A stretch of DNA of 64,000 bases from Agriotes lineatus (lineage: Eukaryota > Arthropoda > Insecta > Coleoptera > Elateridae), in NCBI GenBank assembly GCA_940337035.1, contig OW679197.1:63075903-63139902 (forward strand), given 5' to 3'. The notes beneath the pieces are model-generated. The model was not told where the DNA came from. It worked only from the letters and a program-made list of their open reading frames with translations, and made no database searches. Both the position numbers and the translations under genes were made by a program. Of the stretch, positions 42,586 to 54,355 are shown piece by piece. How positions within the stretch are numbered: the stretch's first letter is position 1; the number at the start of each line of letters is the position of its first letter.

Positions 42586-45171
42586 TTACATAGTTTTCGT
42601 CTCATTGAATTTCGTTCTGTAAAAATGTATTATTTCTTCGTCTATTTCTTGGTCTCCTGTAAGAGGTATGTTTTTCATAAAATCTTTAAATTCTTGGGAA
42701 TCTTCCGTTACTCGGGAATTCATGATTTTAGCTTCCTCCGCCTTTTTAAGAGGATACGCACGGAAAACCTGTGGAACATTAGAATTGACAATGGAATCCT
42801 CTTCACGTGCCACCGGTTTGAAAACGTAGCTGTTTAACTCTACTTCATGTTCATCACTTTGTCTCATAATTGATGTGTGAGTATCATTCGCTTCTTCCTG
42901 ATTTCTGATCAAGTCTATTTTGGGTCTAGCTTTGGATTTAATATCGGAAAAGTTATTGTTATGCGAATAACTAAAGCTTCTACAAAAAGGCTTTGTAGGA
43001 GTTTGCGGCCTTTCAGCAAAAGAGTTTGCTTTAGAGAAATTCGAACGAGGTGATTTTTTATCTATCTTAGGATTTTTGGTATTGTTTTTTACATTTTTAT
43101 TAATTGCCGATTCATGGGTATTATTATTGTCCAAGTGGTTTGGAGTTAGTTGTCCATGAGAATGAGTGTGATATTCGATGTTGGAGGAATAGTAACTTTG
43201 TGAACTGCGGGGTCTTTCTGATCCTGCAGACATAATTTTCCGACGATCAGTAGCACTATTATGATGACTGACGTTATCACATGCATTAAAATTAGCAGAG
43301 TTTTGGCGACAAATGTTCTTACTGGTTATACATAAATTATCATTATGCATTTCATTACTGCGCATGTCGAAATTTAGTATATAATCTACAAATCGACTTC
43401 GAGAGTCGTCTCGTTTTTGAACGGTTTTTTCACTAAAACTATTATTCATAAGATGCTCATGTTTCGCCTGTGTTTCAAAATCTACTTTGTTATAATCCTT
43501 TCTATTAGCCTTAAAGTTATCATAACTAGAATTAGAATGTGAACGGGAACTTGAAGCTGATGCTTGTCCCTTGGAGGTTTTAAGAAAATTATCCTGGTGG
43601 GATTTACTATCCATTTGTGACGTACTAACATCGATGCTGTCATACCATCGTTTGAAATTTAGCATGATATGCCGTTTTGCTTCCTCTAAAGCTTTTCTGT
43701 GACATTTAGTTTCGTTCTTTATGTCGTGCAATTTTCCAAGCGAATTTCTATAAACAATCTGCTCGTTATTTATTTCTTCTTCTATTTTTGACTGTTCGAT
43801 TGGATCTTCGATTACGTTCTGTTTGACTTTTAAGCTCAATATATTTTTTTGGCAGTTTTCTAAAATCAATGCTACATTTGTAGCTACTCCGTACAAGTTA
43901 TCAATTGATTTTTTGTAAAAGTCGATTTCGTTTCGATTTTCTGGATCTTTTACAAATACTTCAAAAGCAATTTTTTGTGCTGGAGATAAAATTTCATTTG
44001 TAGGCATACTTTGCTTACTTTGTGATGCGCTTATGTTAGAATTAAGATCCTCCTTGTACACTTCCGAAGTATGGGTTGTATCAGTCATACTGTCTTTTTT
44101 GGACAGCACAGAACTGACGCTAGGGCGGACATTTTCTTTGTCCGTTTCCGATAGTGAATTTTGTTTCGAAGGGGGACACAAGATCTGCTCCTCATCGTCA
44201 ACGTGCAACAATCCTTTTAAATAGTATGTTTGCTGTTCAGGAAAATACTACTTTGTCGTGCAATATTCACAATAATGGTTAAGTTTAAAAATTGAGTTAG
44301 CTTAAAGCTAATCGCATGACAGCAAACCAAATATTGAAAGTTAATTCATAATGCTAGTTTTCCTTTAATATAATTTGATAGCTTAATATGCATAAAATCT
44401 AGGCAATGTAGGTAAAAGGATACTTATTTCTTTCTCTCTAATCTTTATTTGCTCCCTGTATTGATCCGCAAGTTCTTTGTTCGCATTTTCTGCAGACTTT
44501 ATTTGAAGCTTTTGGGCTTCGTGGTCTTTTACAGCTTGTTTTAGTAACCTAAAACAATACTGCACGTGACGTACGTCGTAGGGGGTCATCGGTAATTCGT
44601 CCTTAGTACTAATTAAATAGCTGTTAACGAACTTCTTCCATTTTTCCTGCTCTTCTTTTGTTAACTTTTCCTTAGCCTGCAAAATAAATAAAATTATAAT
44701 ACGTTTATATATTATTTCAGCGTTTAATATTTACATTAATGTGAGCCTGCTGTATAACTTGCTTCCGTAAACGGTCGATTTCTCTTTGCAAATGCTGAAC
44801 TTCATAGTTCGAGTCAATCTCCTCGTTAACTTCAGGATCGATGTTGACGTCGGCAACCCTCTGTGCAAATTTGCACGTCGCAATGGTTTCCTAAACCAAG
44901 TCGTGGAATTTTGAATTCATATTAAAATGTGATTGATCGAACCTCGATATTTTTGTTGCTGACAGTCACAGTGGCGAGCAGCACCGCCATGCAGTTTCCT
45001 GTTAAGGAATCCTTCAGCAAGTATGTCAGCATACTATTTCTGAATGGCACATGCGCCTTTTTTTGAGACAAAGCTACCACGACTTGTTCCAAATAGTGGA
45101 GAGATAGATTTATGTGCTTTGCTTCGTGCAAGGTTGCTCCAGTCACATTTGTCTTGCACACACGTTCTGAT
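42586..45171 (-). CDS. Kinesin-9 family (KIF6/KIF9-like) kinesin, C-terminal part, four exons
   Basis: Exons on the minus strand: 45171-44943, 44890-44735, 44676-44424, 44213-42586. The first starts inside the kinesin signature (S-E-R-V of LAGSERV) and continues HINLSLHYLEQVVVALSQKK, HVPFRNSMLTYLLKDSL and NCMAVLLATVTVSNKN. The next has ETIATCKFAQRVADVN, the end of the motor, then neck and coiled coil (EEQEKWKKFVNSYL, DVRHVQYCFRLLKQAVKDHE). HYLEQV and DVRHVQYCF are kinesin-9 features. The last exon holds a Ser/Asn-rich region, a coiled coil (residues about 100-180 of that exon) and the conserved tail IPLTGDQEIDEEIIHFYR. Kinesin-9 motors act in cilia and flagella. About 755 residues are covered. 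The P-loop half of the motor lies upstream and was not found in the window. Confidence 0.85.
44214..44423 (-). other. U12-type (minor spliceosome) intron in the kinesin gene
   Basis: The donor reads GTATCCTTTT, an exact match to the U12 donor consensus (RTATCCTTT). A branch-point-like TTCCTGAAC lies about 20 nt upstream of the acceptor AAAAG at 44214. The phase agrees only with this acceptor (phase 1, completing an Arg codon). The nearer AG at 44233 would break the frame. The other introns of this gene are ordinary U2-type. Confidence 0.65.
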
Positions 45172-45384
45172 CTAGAATTATTTTTGAGAAATACTTAATC
45201 AGTTAATGTATCAGACAAAAATAAGGAAATTTGAAGTTTATTTTAACCGATAGCAGTACAAGTAAACCGATATTCCAAATACAATGTTATTGTCAAACAC
45301 TATAGCGCTTATTTATATTAAAAGAGAAAAACGATTTTGTTAAAAAGTTTTAGAAATTGAATAACTAAAGAGCTGCCGCGCTAG

Positions 45385-45470
45385 GTTGCTCAGTGGTTAA
45401 GCATCTTGACTATTGATTCAAGGCTTGCGAGTTCTATCTCCGATCCTGGTGAAGGTTTTAAAATTAAAAA
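45385..45470 (+). mobile_element. tRNA-like SINE head
   Basis: Reads GCTGCCGCGCTAGGTTGCTC, then AGTGGTTAAGC (A-box-like), then GCGAGTTCTATCTCCG (degenerate B box) at tRNA spacing. The 3' acceptor half is missing. It lies in the presumed first intron of the kinesin gene. Confidence 0.5.
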
Positions 45471-46577
45471 GATACTGACAAAAATCTCTACAGACCGTTT
45501 AGGACGAGATGTAAAATAATGGGTTTCATGTTAGTATGATGTGTAGCATGTAAAAGATTTCTCAATAGAGTTGAAACTGTTTAGTCTCGGCAAAACTCCA
45601 GTACGATCTTGACTATATGACCATAGAAGTCAGTGTTTACGGTACCTGGTACAGTACAGGTCTAGCTCTTGTCCATTTAGAGAGTAATTAAACTGGAAGG
45701 AAAATATCTTTATTTTTTTGAATAGTGATCGCGAAAGTCGTTTAAACGAAAAATCGTGCAGAAAGTTTCACTTTTTTAACGAAAGATCGTAAAGAAAAGC
45801 ATACTTTTGTAACTACGTATTTTATTGAAATTGTGATTGTCAATTTGACAGTTATAAATTTCGAAGTTTTCGGCTAAATTTCGAGTTAGAAGAGATCATA
45901 ATACAAACAAATAACGTGCAGAACACGTATGAAAGCAACATTTTTTACTAATTTTTTTATAAACTTTTACAGTATCAAACTGTTATAACGACACTCAAGG
46001 GTGTGGGAGTGCCAAATGCTGAATCAAGTCCGGGAGACGTCAACACTTACCCTGGAAATTCACCAAACAGGCTTAAAGGCCACTACTTGATACGCTCAGG
46101 GAGATGGGCGTGGTCCTAGAAACAGTAAACCACAGGACAAGCGTGACGGTATGTATAGGGTGTTACAAAATAAAAGGGGGCCACGAGATTTAATCTGGAA
46201 ACTCACGCTTAACAGAATCTCGAAAGCCAAACGGGGCAGGATACTTGAGTACAAACTCTTGACTTCCAACAGTGTAGCGACAAGCGTGCATACCTACCTG
46301 CAACGCTTATAAACCGCTCTCAGACCTCACCTTACATCGATCTTGACACAGTGACTCTTGTGACTACCCTGTAAATAAGCATGCACAAATACGTAGGGAA
46401 CTCGTAAGACAAATACAGTAAACAAATTTATTGGACTAAGCTCATGGTCAAAAGGTACAACAATGCCGATGTCGTCAACGTACACAATCAATTTATAATT
46501 TCAACAAGAGCTAAACCTAAAAAGAAAGCCCAGCTGGGAAGGCCTCATCAAAATATAGCACTTAAACACGTACGAGT

Positions 46578-46930
46578 AATTTAACGTATTCTGCGGCCGG
46601 CTGGCGGAAAACATGAATGGTTGATTCAAAAGATATAGCCGGACTTGTAACACAAAGGATTAAATAAATTAGCGCACAATGCCTTGATTAGGCGCCTGGT
46701 AACAAGTATGCTTAATTTCACATATTCTGAGGTGCCGGCTGGCAGCAATAATGAACGATTCATTTAAATATATAGCCGGGCTTGGATTAAATTTGGAAAT
46801 TAGCGCACAATGCCTTGATTAGGCGTCTGATAACCAGTATACTTAATTTAACGTATTCTGAGGTGCCTGCTGCAGCAAACATGGCCGATTAATTTAAAGA
46901 TATAGAGCGCACAATACCTTACTTAGGCGG
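46578..46930. repeat. Tandem repeat, three units of about 100-135 bp
   Basis: Three consecutive copies start with TTTAACGTATTCTG or a close variant (46578, about 46711, about 46841). They share GCCGGCTGGC, GATATAGCCGG and the block GCGCACAATGCCTTGATTAG. The third is shortened. Probably the inner part of a larger element, because the flanks are unlike the neighbouring DNA. Confidence 0.65.
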
Positions 46931-47012
46931 CTCGGCCTTGTTGCGTAGGCGTTGATCGCTATGAGCTGTCGGGCGCTATTCGCTAGAGCTGTCCAGAGCC
47001 AGTAGATATATC

Positions 47013-47737
47013 GAGTGTCAACGAATTTATTAGACAAGTCATAACTTCTAGAGTATTAGGTGTATCAAAATGAGATTTGGTATACTCGTAGCTAAATGGT
47101 ATAGGGAGAGGATAGGTATTATGCATCTTGGCTATCCATAGCACACTTGACAAAAGAAAATAAATTATTATCCAGTATTTTGCTGAGAAATATTTAATTT
47201 ATGAGCTTATTTTTAATCCAATCGCAAATAAATTAGTATCGTTAGATTGGCCAAAATATCCTCTTTTCGGAAAGTGCTTGTCAAAAAAGGGTCGCCATTT
47301 AAAAAAAATAGTTAGACACGAAAATGTTATTTTGTCAACTTGTCTTATTCCTATCTATCATACTAATCACTAAAACTTTGCGATTGTAATTTTCTGACAT
47401 CACCTGAGGTCCTTAGATTAGTTTGCGTCCAATCATGGCCACCTAGATGCAATACTAAAAGTGTCTCTAAAAAAATCAAGTAGGCTTAAAAAATGTCTAA
47501 AATGTCACATTCTGATCGAGAATTGTCTCAGAAATCCAAAAATATAAAAATATACAGGGTGTTCCATTTGAAAATTCGAAACCGGAGCCATTTCCGGTAA
47601 AACAGGAAGTGACCAGAAAGTGAAAAATATGCGAAAACTTTCCTGCCCCTATACCATTTGTCCATACCAAATCTCATTTTGATATACCTAATACTCTAGA
47701 AGTTATGACTTGTCTAATAAAATTGTTGACACCCTGT
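47013..47737. mobile_element. Foldback element with about 105-bp inverted ends
   Basis: The left end GAGTGTCAACGAATTTATTA, then GACAAGTCATAACTTCTAGA, is repeated inverted at the right end (47630-47737, finishing TTGTTGACACCCTG). The arms share GTATTAGGTGTATCAAAATG. Inside are TATACAGGGTGTTCC-type and AATCATGGCCACCTAG segments but no coding frame. Confidence 0.7.
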
Positions 47738-47822
47738 AGAGAGTACCGCCATTCTTTGATCCGTGAAAATGCCGCTATCGCCGCCATTTTTGTTCCCACC
47801 AGCAATGACTGATTGAGGTATG

Positions 47823-47990
47823 TCTAAAATTTTACTTGAATTTGGCAAGACTGTTAGTCTATGTCAAATTCGAGGTTAGAAGGTTATGTTTTGCTCCAGT
47901 TTGTGTCAAAACTGACGCAAAAACTAACCTGCCAACCTCGAATTTGAAATAGACTTACAGTCTGGCCAATTTTAAGTAAAGTTTTAGATT
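47823..47990. mobile_element. Palindromic MITE family 2, copy D (different outer arms)
   Basis: The core arms match the family (CTATGTCAAATTCGAGGTTA and inverse). The outer arms differ: TCTAAAATTTTACTTGAATT on the left with its inverse on the right (GGCCAATTTTAAGTAAAGTT). So the core hairpin exists with at least two unrelated outer inverted repeats (compare copy C). Confidence 0.7.
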
Positions 47991-47999
47991 GCCAACAAA

Positions 48000-50224
48000 C
48001 GTCACGTTGACGGAATTGTGTTACAAACCTCAAAGTGGCGCATATGTCAGAGGAATAAACATGGCGGACGTGGCGGTACTCTCCTATATACACTGGCTCT
48101 GGAGCTGTCGGACGACAACGTGTCGTGGGTACATATGATGTTCATTGGATCCCCAATTTATTCGGGAAGAAACTGTGCAAAACCCGCCTGGGCTACCACA
48201 AAACCTGCGAAGCCGCTAGATAGCTCGCTCGCAAGATCAGAGCCCGACCAAGATGGCGGAACAATTAGCCAAACAAGCTTTCGGAAAATTAACGAGCGGC
48301 ATCGGCGGTCGATGACGACACCACAACAGCACCCAAGAAGCACACCCTGTCACTCACACAGCCCGCCGAGAACTCTAACAATTAACAATGTCAAATCTTG
48401 CTGTAACAGCAGGAAAACATCGGCCGCTTCGGCGATAAAAATCACACTCTACCGACTGTACTAGCTGGCGGTCGGAGACTGACTAATTTCAAAAGAGACG
48501 CCACCCCGAGTTTTGTGCCAAACGCGCTATCGCGCCAACGGATGCGGCCAATCAAATCGCATGTCACAGAGGGTGAGGCAGCCTCAATACCAAAGAGTGC
48601 GACGGAAGTTTACATTATTTAGGAAGATATCTCGCCCACTCCAATGGGCGATGTTTTGAAATTGCTGTAACCAAGCGCCCTTAACGTGGCAAGGCAAAAT
48701 TCAGCTGCAAGGAAGACGACTAGAGCCCAGAGCGAACCTACTAGAGAAAGTTGCGTGCGTGAAAAATATTTAGAATTTTATATGCAATTAGCTGAAGTTA
48801 TACGAGAAAATATGATGGAGAAGGAACCTATATACAAGCAAACTCGTCATTTTTGTACCAAAACGACTCCAACAGGTCACGTAATTATTGAATTCAAAAA
48901 TGGCCTGACAAAACTCGGGTTTTACCCTCGTTAATCAAACTGCAAATTCGTGAAAAAAGTATGACTTTCATAGCTAGTTGTACAAATAACTATTGTTAGT
49001 GACTGCAATGATGAAATATGATAAATTTATAACGAATATAACGAGTGATCGAAAAAAAAAATCCCCTTGGACTTTGAATGCATGTCCTCACTGTTATCAT
49101 TATAACAAAAAATTGTATTCTTTAAGATTTTTTTTGACATTGAATAGTTTCTGAATGAAGCTGCGACATGGGCGCTCAAAGCCAAAATCTTAATTAATCA
49201 TTCCACATGTTCAAAATCTCTTTCCTACTACCACCAGCAAATGGTTCCAGTCACAAGACCGTAGCCATACAGGTGAAATCAGCGAGAAAATGATTTAGGC
49301 ACGAAGGGCGTGATCAGTCAGGTCAAATCAATTCTACTAAAATAATCCATTGTGATATTTACAGAAAGAACAAATGCTCAAGCATCAACACAAAATCCTG
49401 GGTAAATATGCAGGGGTTGCCAGAAATTCTCGGTATGTAAACACTGTACTACCAGAAAAACTAAAACACCTCCTAAACACGACTACACTGGATAAGGCTC
49501 GCAGTCATTCTGGTATGATACTTCGTCGTGCAGTACCGATGAATCACTACTTGAACTTGAATTACAGTTATATAAAAAGAATCTTAGATAATCATAGCTC
49601 AAAGCTAACATTGCGTTTTATTTATTTATTTATTACTTACTTTACATTTCTAATAACTTTTTAAGGTTTTGGTTTGAAAGTAACTACCCTAACGTTGTTT
49701 TTTATAACCATATATTTTATGTCGTTTTCAATTTGTTTCTTTCCCCAAAAGATACAAAATTTATGACTTTATTAAAAAAATCCAGCTGCAAAAATTACCC
49801 TGTTTCTAGCGGGAACTTCCTTTAATCCGGCTGTATGTCATGAGAAATCACAAATCTTTGATGGTGGAAAGGAGAACAGGAAAACGACGCTGTCGATAGT
49901 CTACAACACGATGGACAGGCCTGGTAAGTAAATATGCGGGCAAACGAAAGTGATATCAAGCTTGGCTTTGGAAATTGAAACATATAGCACAGATTATTTT
50001 TTTCGTGGCGATCTCAACCAATCAGGAGGCTGGATTTAGTTAAGTTAACTCCTATAATTTCGATTATACAACTCATTATAAATTTGGCCAATAGTAATTG
50101 AGAATTTTACTTAGTTACAAGGTATAGATAAACGGATATGCCCTTGACGACGTGGTATAATCACTTCGGTGGGTCCAACAAAGCAAAAATAATGGATAAT
50201 AATAATCTAGAACCATGACGTAAT
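48000..50224. other. Unassigned sequence with some open frames
   Basis: Open frames at 48018-48464 (+) and 48686-48934 (+, from GTG, with KYLEFYMQLAEVIREN and HVIIEFKNGLTKLGFYPR) have no family I recognise and no splice partners. 49374-49664 (+) likewise. The segment 48000-48620 is GC-richer than its flanks. A block matching the outer arm of MITE copy C (ATCAAGCTTGGCTTTGG) is at about 49950. No gene is called here. Confidence 0.3.
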
Positions 50225-50343
50225 AACTGTCTATTGCAAATTCGAGGTTAGCAGGTTAGGTTTTAGTCAGTTTTGACACAAACTGACGCAAAACCTAACC
50301 TGGTAACGTCGAATTTGACATAGACTTACAGTGCCACCAACAT
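50225..50343. mobile_element. Palindromic MITE family 2, copy E (left end degraded)
   Basis: Core hairpin AAATTCGAGGTTAGCAGGTT and inverse, ending GACTTACAGTGCCACCAACA. The first bases of the left arm are lost. The right end is followed by two extra copies of an ACAGTGCCAMYAACA-like tail. Confidence 0.7.
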
Positions 50344-50650
50344 AAACAGTGCCACTAACACAAACAGTGCCAACCTAAGAAATAAAATCATTCTGCACAA
50401 TAACAAATCGTGTTGGTTTGACAGAATAATCCTCCCGCTGCTTGATCGGACTATTTAACCTGTCAAACTGACACTCTTTTATTATTGTGGAACAACTTAT
50501 CAACATATAACCTGATAAAATCGAAGTACTTATAGTATTATTACTAAATAAAAACCTAACGAACTCAAAAGCGACACTCGCGGCGGCGCCTTTGATGTTC
50601 GAGTAGCCGATTTCAGCTATGGCGGCCATATTGAAAGAGAGTAGATCAAG

Positions 50651-50735
50651 AATAATATGTTGGTGGCACTGTAAGTCTATGCCAAATTCGAGGTTAGCAG
50701 GTTATGTTTCGCGTCAATCTGTGTCAAAATTGGTG
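50651..50735. mobile_element. Palindromic MITE family 2, copy F (half copy)
   Basis: Only the left arm and centre remain: AATAATATGTTGGTGGCACT, then GTAAGTCTATGCC, ending near GTGTCAAAATTGG. It breaks directly into a LINE fragment. Confidence 0.7.
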
Positions 50736-50739
50736 TTTT

Positions 50740-51650
50740 CCATATTTTGTTCAATTTGACTGTTGCTGTTCTACCCATCGCAATGCGTTTGCGGATTTCC
50801 TCTTAGCACCTTCCGTTGTTAGTTATCATTGAGCCTAAATAGTTGAATTGGCTAACTGTTTTGTATTCTGCGATGATTCTAATTTCAAGTTGGTTGTTTC
50901 TTACGCTGTGAATTACCATGACTTTTGTTTTGTCTTGATTCAGCTTAAGGCCGTATCTTTCGCTTGTAGTACTTTGAGCCTGCTCATAATGTGTTGTAGT
51001 TCTTCTTTTGAGGCTGCTAGCACTACTGTGTCGTCTGCGTAACGCAGGTTATTGATTCTGTGCTCCCTCTATCGTTACTCCATCTTGCCATTCGTCAATG
51101 GTTTCACGCATTATATGTTCACTGTATATGTTAACCAGTAGTGGAAAAATGATGCACCCTTGGCGTACCCCGGCCCTAAGGTTGAAGTCTTTTGAGTATC
51201 TGTTACTTACTCGTACTGTGGTTGTGTTATTCTTATACAAGTTGCAGAGTAACCAGACCAGCTGTCCTGGGACTGCCATATTCAGTAGTATATCTTTCAA
51301 GGCTGTCAATTGTACCATGTCGAACGACTTAGAATAGTACACAAAGCATAAGTATGTTTCCATGTTAAATTCGCGAGATTTTTCAACTATTTGACGAAGG
51401 TTTAGGATTTGCTCCCGTGTGCCTTTGTCAGGCATGAATCCTGACTGTGTTTTGGAAATTTGCGGGAGGAGGAGGGGTTTCATCGGTTCGTTGATGATGG
51501 TTAGCATGACTTTGCTAGCGTGAGGTATTAATACTATTGTGCGGTAGTTCTTGCATTCAGATGGGGAGCCTTTTTTAAATATTGGTACAAATATCGATTT
51601 AAACCAGTCTGATGGCCACTTTACACTATTCCATATAATAACCCTACCAT
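50740..51650 (-). pseudogene. RTE-like LINE reverse-transcriptase fragment
   Basis: The minus strand reads, in order, SKTQSGFMPDKGTREQI, NLRQIVEKSREFNMETYLCF, FDMVQLTALKDILLNM, RVSNRYSKDFNLRAGVRQGC and LLVNIYSEHIM. After a frame break come NLRYADDTVVLAAS (near 51030) and QFNYLGSMI. These are RT blocks 2-7. Several stops and shifts make it dead. There is no endonuclease part. Confidence 0.75.
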
Positions 51651-52281
51651 TATAAAATTGTGGTAACTAATTGATTGTTGTTTGGGTAGTATGCGGTCTT
51701 GCTCCATCTTGTTGTTAGTACCCTTCGTAAATTTCGTCGTCATTGATAAATGGTCCTACCTTTAGACGATATATTGTAATGATGACCGTAAAGGCTCCAC
51801 GTTGCGGTGCCTGTTTGAAATGACTGCCTTTAGTTTTTATGGGATAAAATAAATAAATTAAATAGGGCAAATCACCATACTACTCAGGGTACTCTTATTA
51901 AATTTGAGAAATGTAAAACTTTGCCTGTCAGTATTTTAGGCTAATCAAAATGAAATGTATTTATGACACTTTAATAAAATGGTTCCCTTTCTATATTTCA
52001 TCGAATTGCATTAATATTCTGAGCTTGCTGCGGAAAAACACATGACTAATCTCGCAGGTTGGGTTCAAATGTGAGTTTCATTAGAAATTATTGTTTAGAA
52101 TATTTGACTTAGAGTAGCTCAGATACGTAATTTTAGTACACCCACGCTAAAATGCTTCGATTACTAATAACCCCACAAACTTAACATTTACACAGAAGGT
52201 CGTTAGAGTATAAAGAGTTTATTTTACGATTCAAAAGTGAAAATTGTGCAAGGAACCATCAGGTAAACTGAATTGAAATTC

Positions 52282-53275
52282 CCGCCTAGCAACAGCTATC
52301 TCGATTTGGTTTTAGATGTGACGTGAACGCCGCTAGCGACTCTTTTTTGTTCCACTTCCTGTGATTGCTTCAATTTCTGGCAAAACCGCATTTTCTACCG
52401 ACGCCACGCAATTTACTTGAACTGGGAAAAATCTGGAGGCTCGGCCACACGATGACTCTATTCCGCACGGTGTATTTTTGACGCCCACTAGCTTTTCGGA
52501 CCCCAATCACTCACACACACGCCAAATTCTACCTTATAACTTTGGCCGATCTTCGCCTCGGAGCTGGTTGCAGGTGACGCCGATAGCTTTATCCGCTTGT
52601 AGTCGCTTCCTTGGCAGTAAATGTTGTTCTGGGATGCTCGTACACACCTTTGTGGCCTGTTGGGCTGTAGACGCCTGACTTCTGCACATCGAATAGCACG
52701 GTGCCGCAGGTCGAATTTTCCAGGTGTTCGGTGCCGATTCACAGCCGAAATTGGTTTGCACAATTTATAATTTTTACGTCGCAGACACTATTGAAAACAC
52801 TTCCACAGATGCCTGGTAACTCGTTGAACGAAATGGTATACTTTTTATAGTTGGCAAAATACTTTTATTACATAGAAACAGCAAAAATTGAGGAGCACAA
52901 TTTGCCCAACTTGTCAATTACAGGAATTAATTTCTTATTGTTAACAAAACAGCATCGCGTTGCTTAGCAACCGCGATCTAAATTTGTTTAAACAAAACAA
53001 GTATTAGATACAATTTTACATAAAGGAATAAAATTTCATAACATGTTTGTTGCTTAAATCTAAAAATTGTCTTTATTTCTTACACATAAAAATTGTTCTT
53101 TCTCGTCACATAAAACGTTTTTTCCGCCAATCGTACTAGAACTGTCACATTATTGACAAAATTTTGTTGAGCAAAGTCAAACATTCCATTACATCAGCCG
53201 TTGCTAGGTAATTTACAATAAAACTGTACAGGAATAATTCAAACATTCCATTATATCAGCCGTTGCTAGGTAATT
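52282..53275. promoter_or_regulatory. Cluster of RFX X-box-like motifs
   Basis: GTTGCTTAGCAAC at about 52951-52963 is a near-perfect X-box palindrome. GTTGCTAGGTAAT occurs twice (near 53204 and 53264, in a direct duplication of about 60 bp), and CCTAGCAAC at about 52285. A CpG-richer stretch at 52300-52780 lies between them. RFX factors bind such motifs in ciliary gene promoters. The nearest ciliary gene is the minus-strand kinesin, so this could be its promoter region. No transcript start is visible. Confidence 0.35.
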
Positions 53276-53376
53276 TACAATACAACTGTACAGGAATAAT
53301 ATGCCCGGCCTAGGCAGGGAATATTCGAGTACTATTTCCTAATTTTTTTAATTACTCGTATCGATTGGCGGAAAAA

Positions 53377-53500
53377 TAGTATGTGTATCTTGGACAATAA
53401 GCATCATTCCCAGACTCCTGTGTTCGCCTCGCCCAACAATATTCACAGTCGTCTGGGAATGTTACGCTTTTCGTCCTAGATACACAATGTACTATTATAG
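53377..53500. repeat. Foldback, about 120 bp
   Basis: Left AATAGTATGTGTATCTTGGA, then CATTCCCAGAC, is inverted on the right as GTCTGGGAATG, then TCCTAGATACACAATGTACT. MITE-like, single copy in the window. Confidence 0.6.
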
Positions 53501-54079
53501 TCACTGCTCTGCTATAACACTTAGTTTTAAAATGCACTGTCACTTGAGTTCATTTTAAACACGTTACTGATTTTTCTTCCTTTCAGTATCTCTCGTTCTG
53601 CATTGCTCTTTGCAATTTTTATCTTATCTTGCTTCGATTTCTATCTACCTTTCAGCTTGCTTGCTTTTCGCTGGCCTGTACTTTTATTAATAACTCTACG
53701 CTCATATTCATTATGCACATAACCAACCTTTTGTATTATTTACTTTCATTTGGTCCGGCTTCAAATATGCTCAGACCTATCATATTACTTATATTATTTT
53801 AACCATCTTAAATCCTTCTTTTACTGAAACTTCAAATTCAATAATTCTGAACATGCTTTATCCCTCTAATTATACTTCTTGCATCTCATTTCCAATGCAT
53901 TTAATAACATCTACTACTGTGTAGATTGCAATTAAATAAAATATTTCAACTCTGTGCTTTAATTGACTTTGTTCAATATTTCTCTCTGCATGCAGAGCTA
54001 AATTGTGAGCTTAAAACCATCTCAATATATAATCCCGACTCGACGAAATAATAAGGATCATTATTACTGCTCCATAAAC

Positions 54080-54240
54080 GCATATTCTGGAAATTCACGT
54101 AGCCAGTAAGATCAAACCACGATTCATCCGTAAAAAGGTCTTATCAAGAATAGCATTGTCGTTGAGTTGATTTAAAAAGCAACTACAGTAAAATCTCCTT
54201 GTATCATAATCAGGAGGGAGTGGCTCTTAATACACATGTG
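54080..54240 (-). pseudogene. IS630/Tc1-mariner superfamily transposase fragment
   Basis: The minus strand near 54155-54075 reads TDESWFDLTGYVNFQNMRLW, the first catalytic block of an insect IS630-type transposase (DE-x-W-F-x-L-x-G-Y-V-N-x-Q-N). Only this block and a short degenerate upstream segment survive. Not the same family as the mariner next to it. Confidence 0.6.
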
Positions 54241-54355
54241 CTTTGAATGAATGCATTCCCAAATTGTTTCTGAGCCCTCGGTCTGTAACCATGTCAACCT
54301 CAACCGAAGGTAAAAAACATGAATATCTGCAGCGGTGCATACAATATTTTATTTA

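Noticed and set aside
44232..44423. U2-type splice of the kinesin intron using CTGAACAG as acceptor
   Set aside because: The donor leaves one base and this acceptor enters in phase 0, so the frame breaks. The AG is also only two bases after the branch-like element.
48018..48464. 148-codon plus-strand frame
   Set aside because: Composition reflects the local GC-rich segment. There is an overlapping frame on the other strand, no domain, and no splice signals that connect it to another exon.
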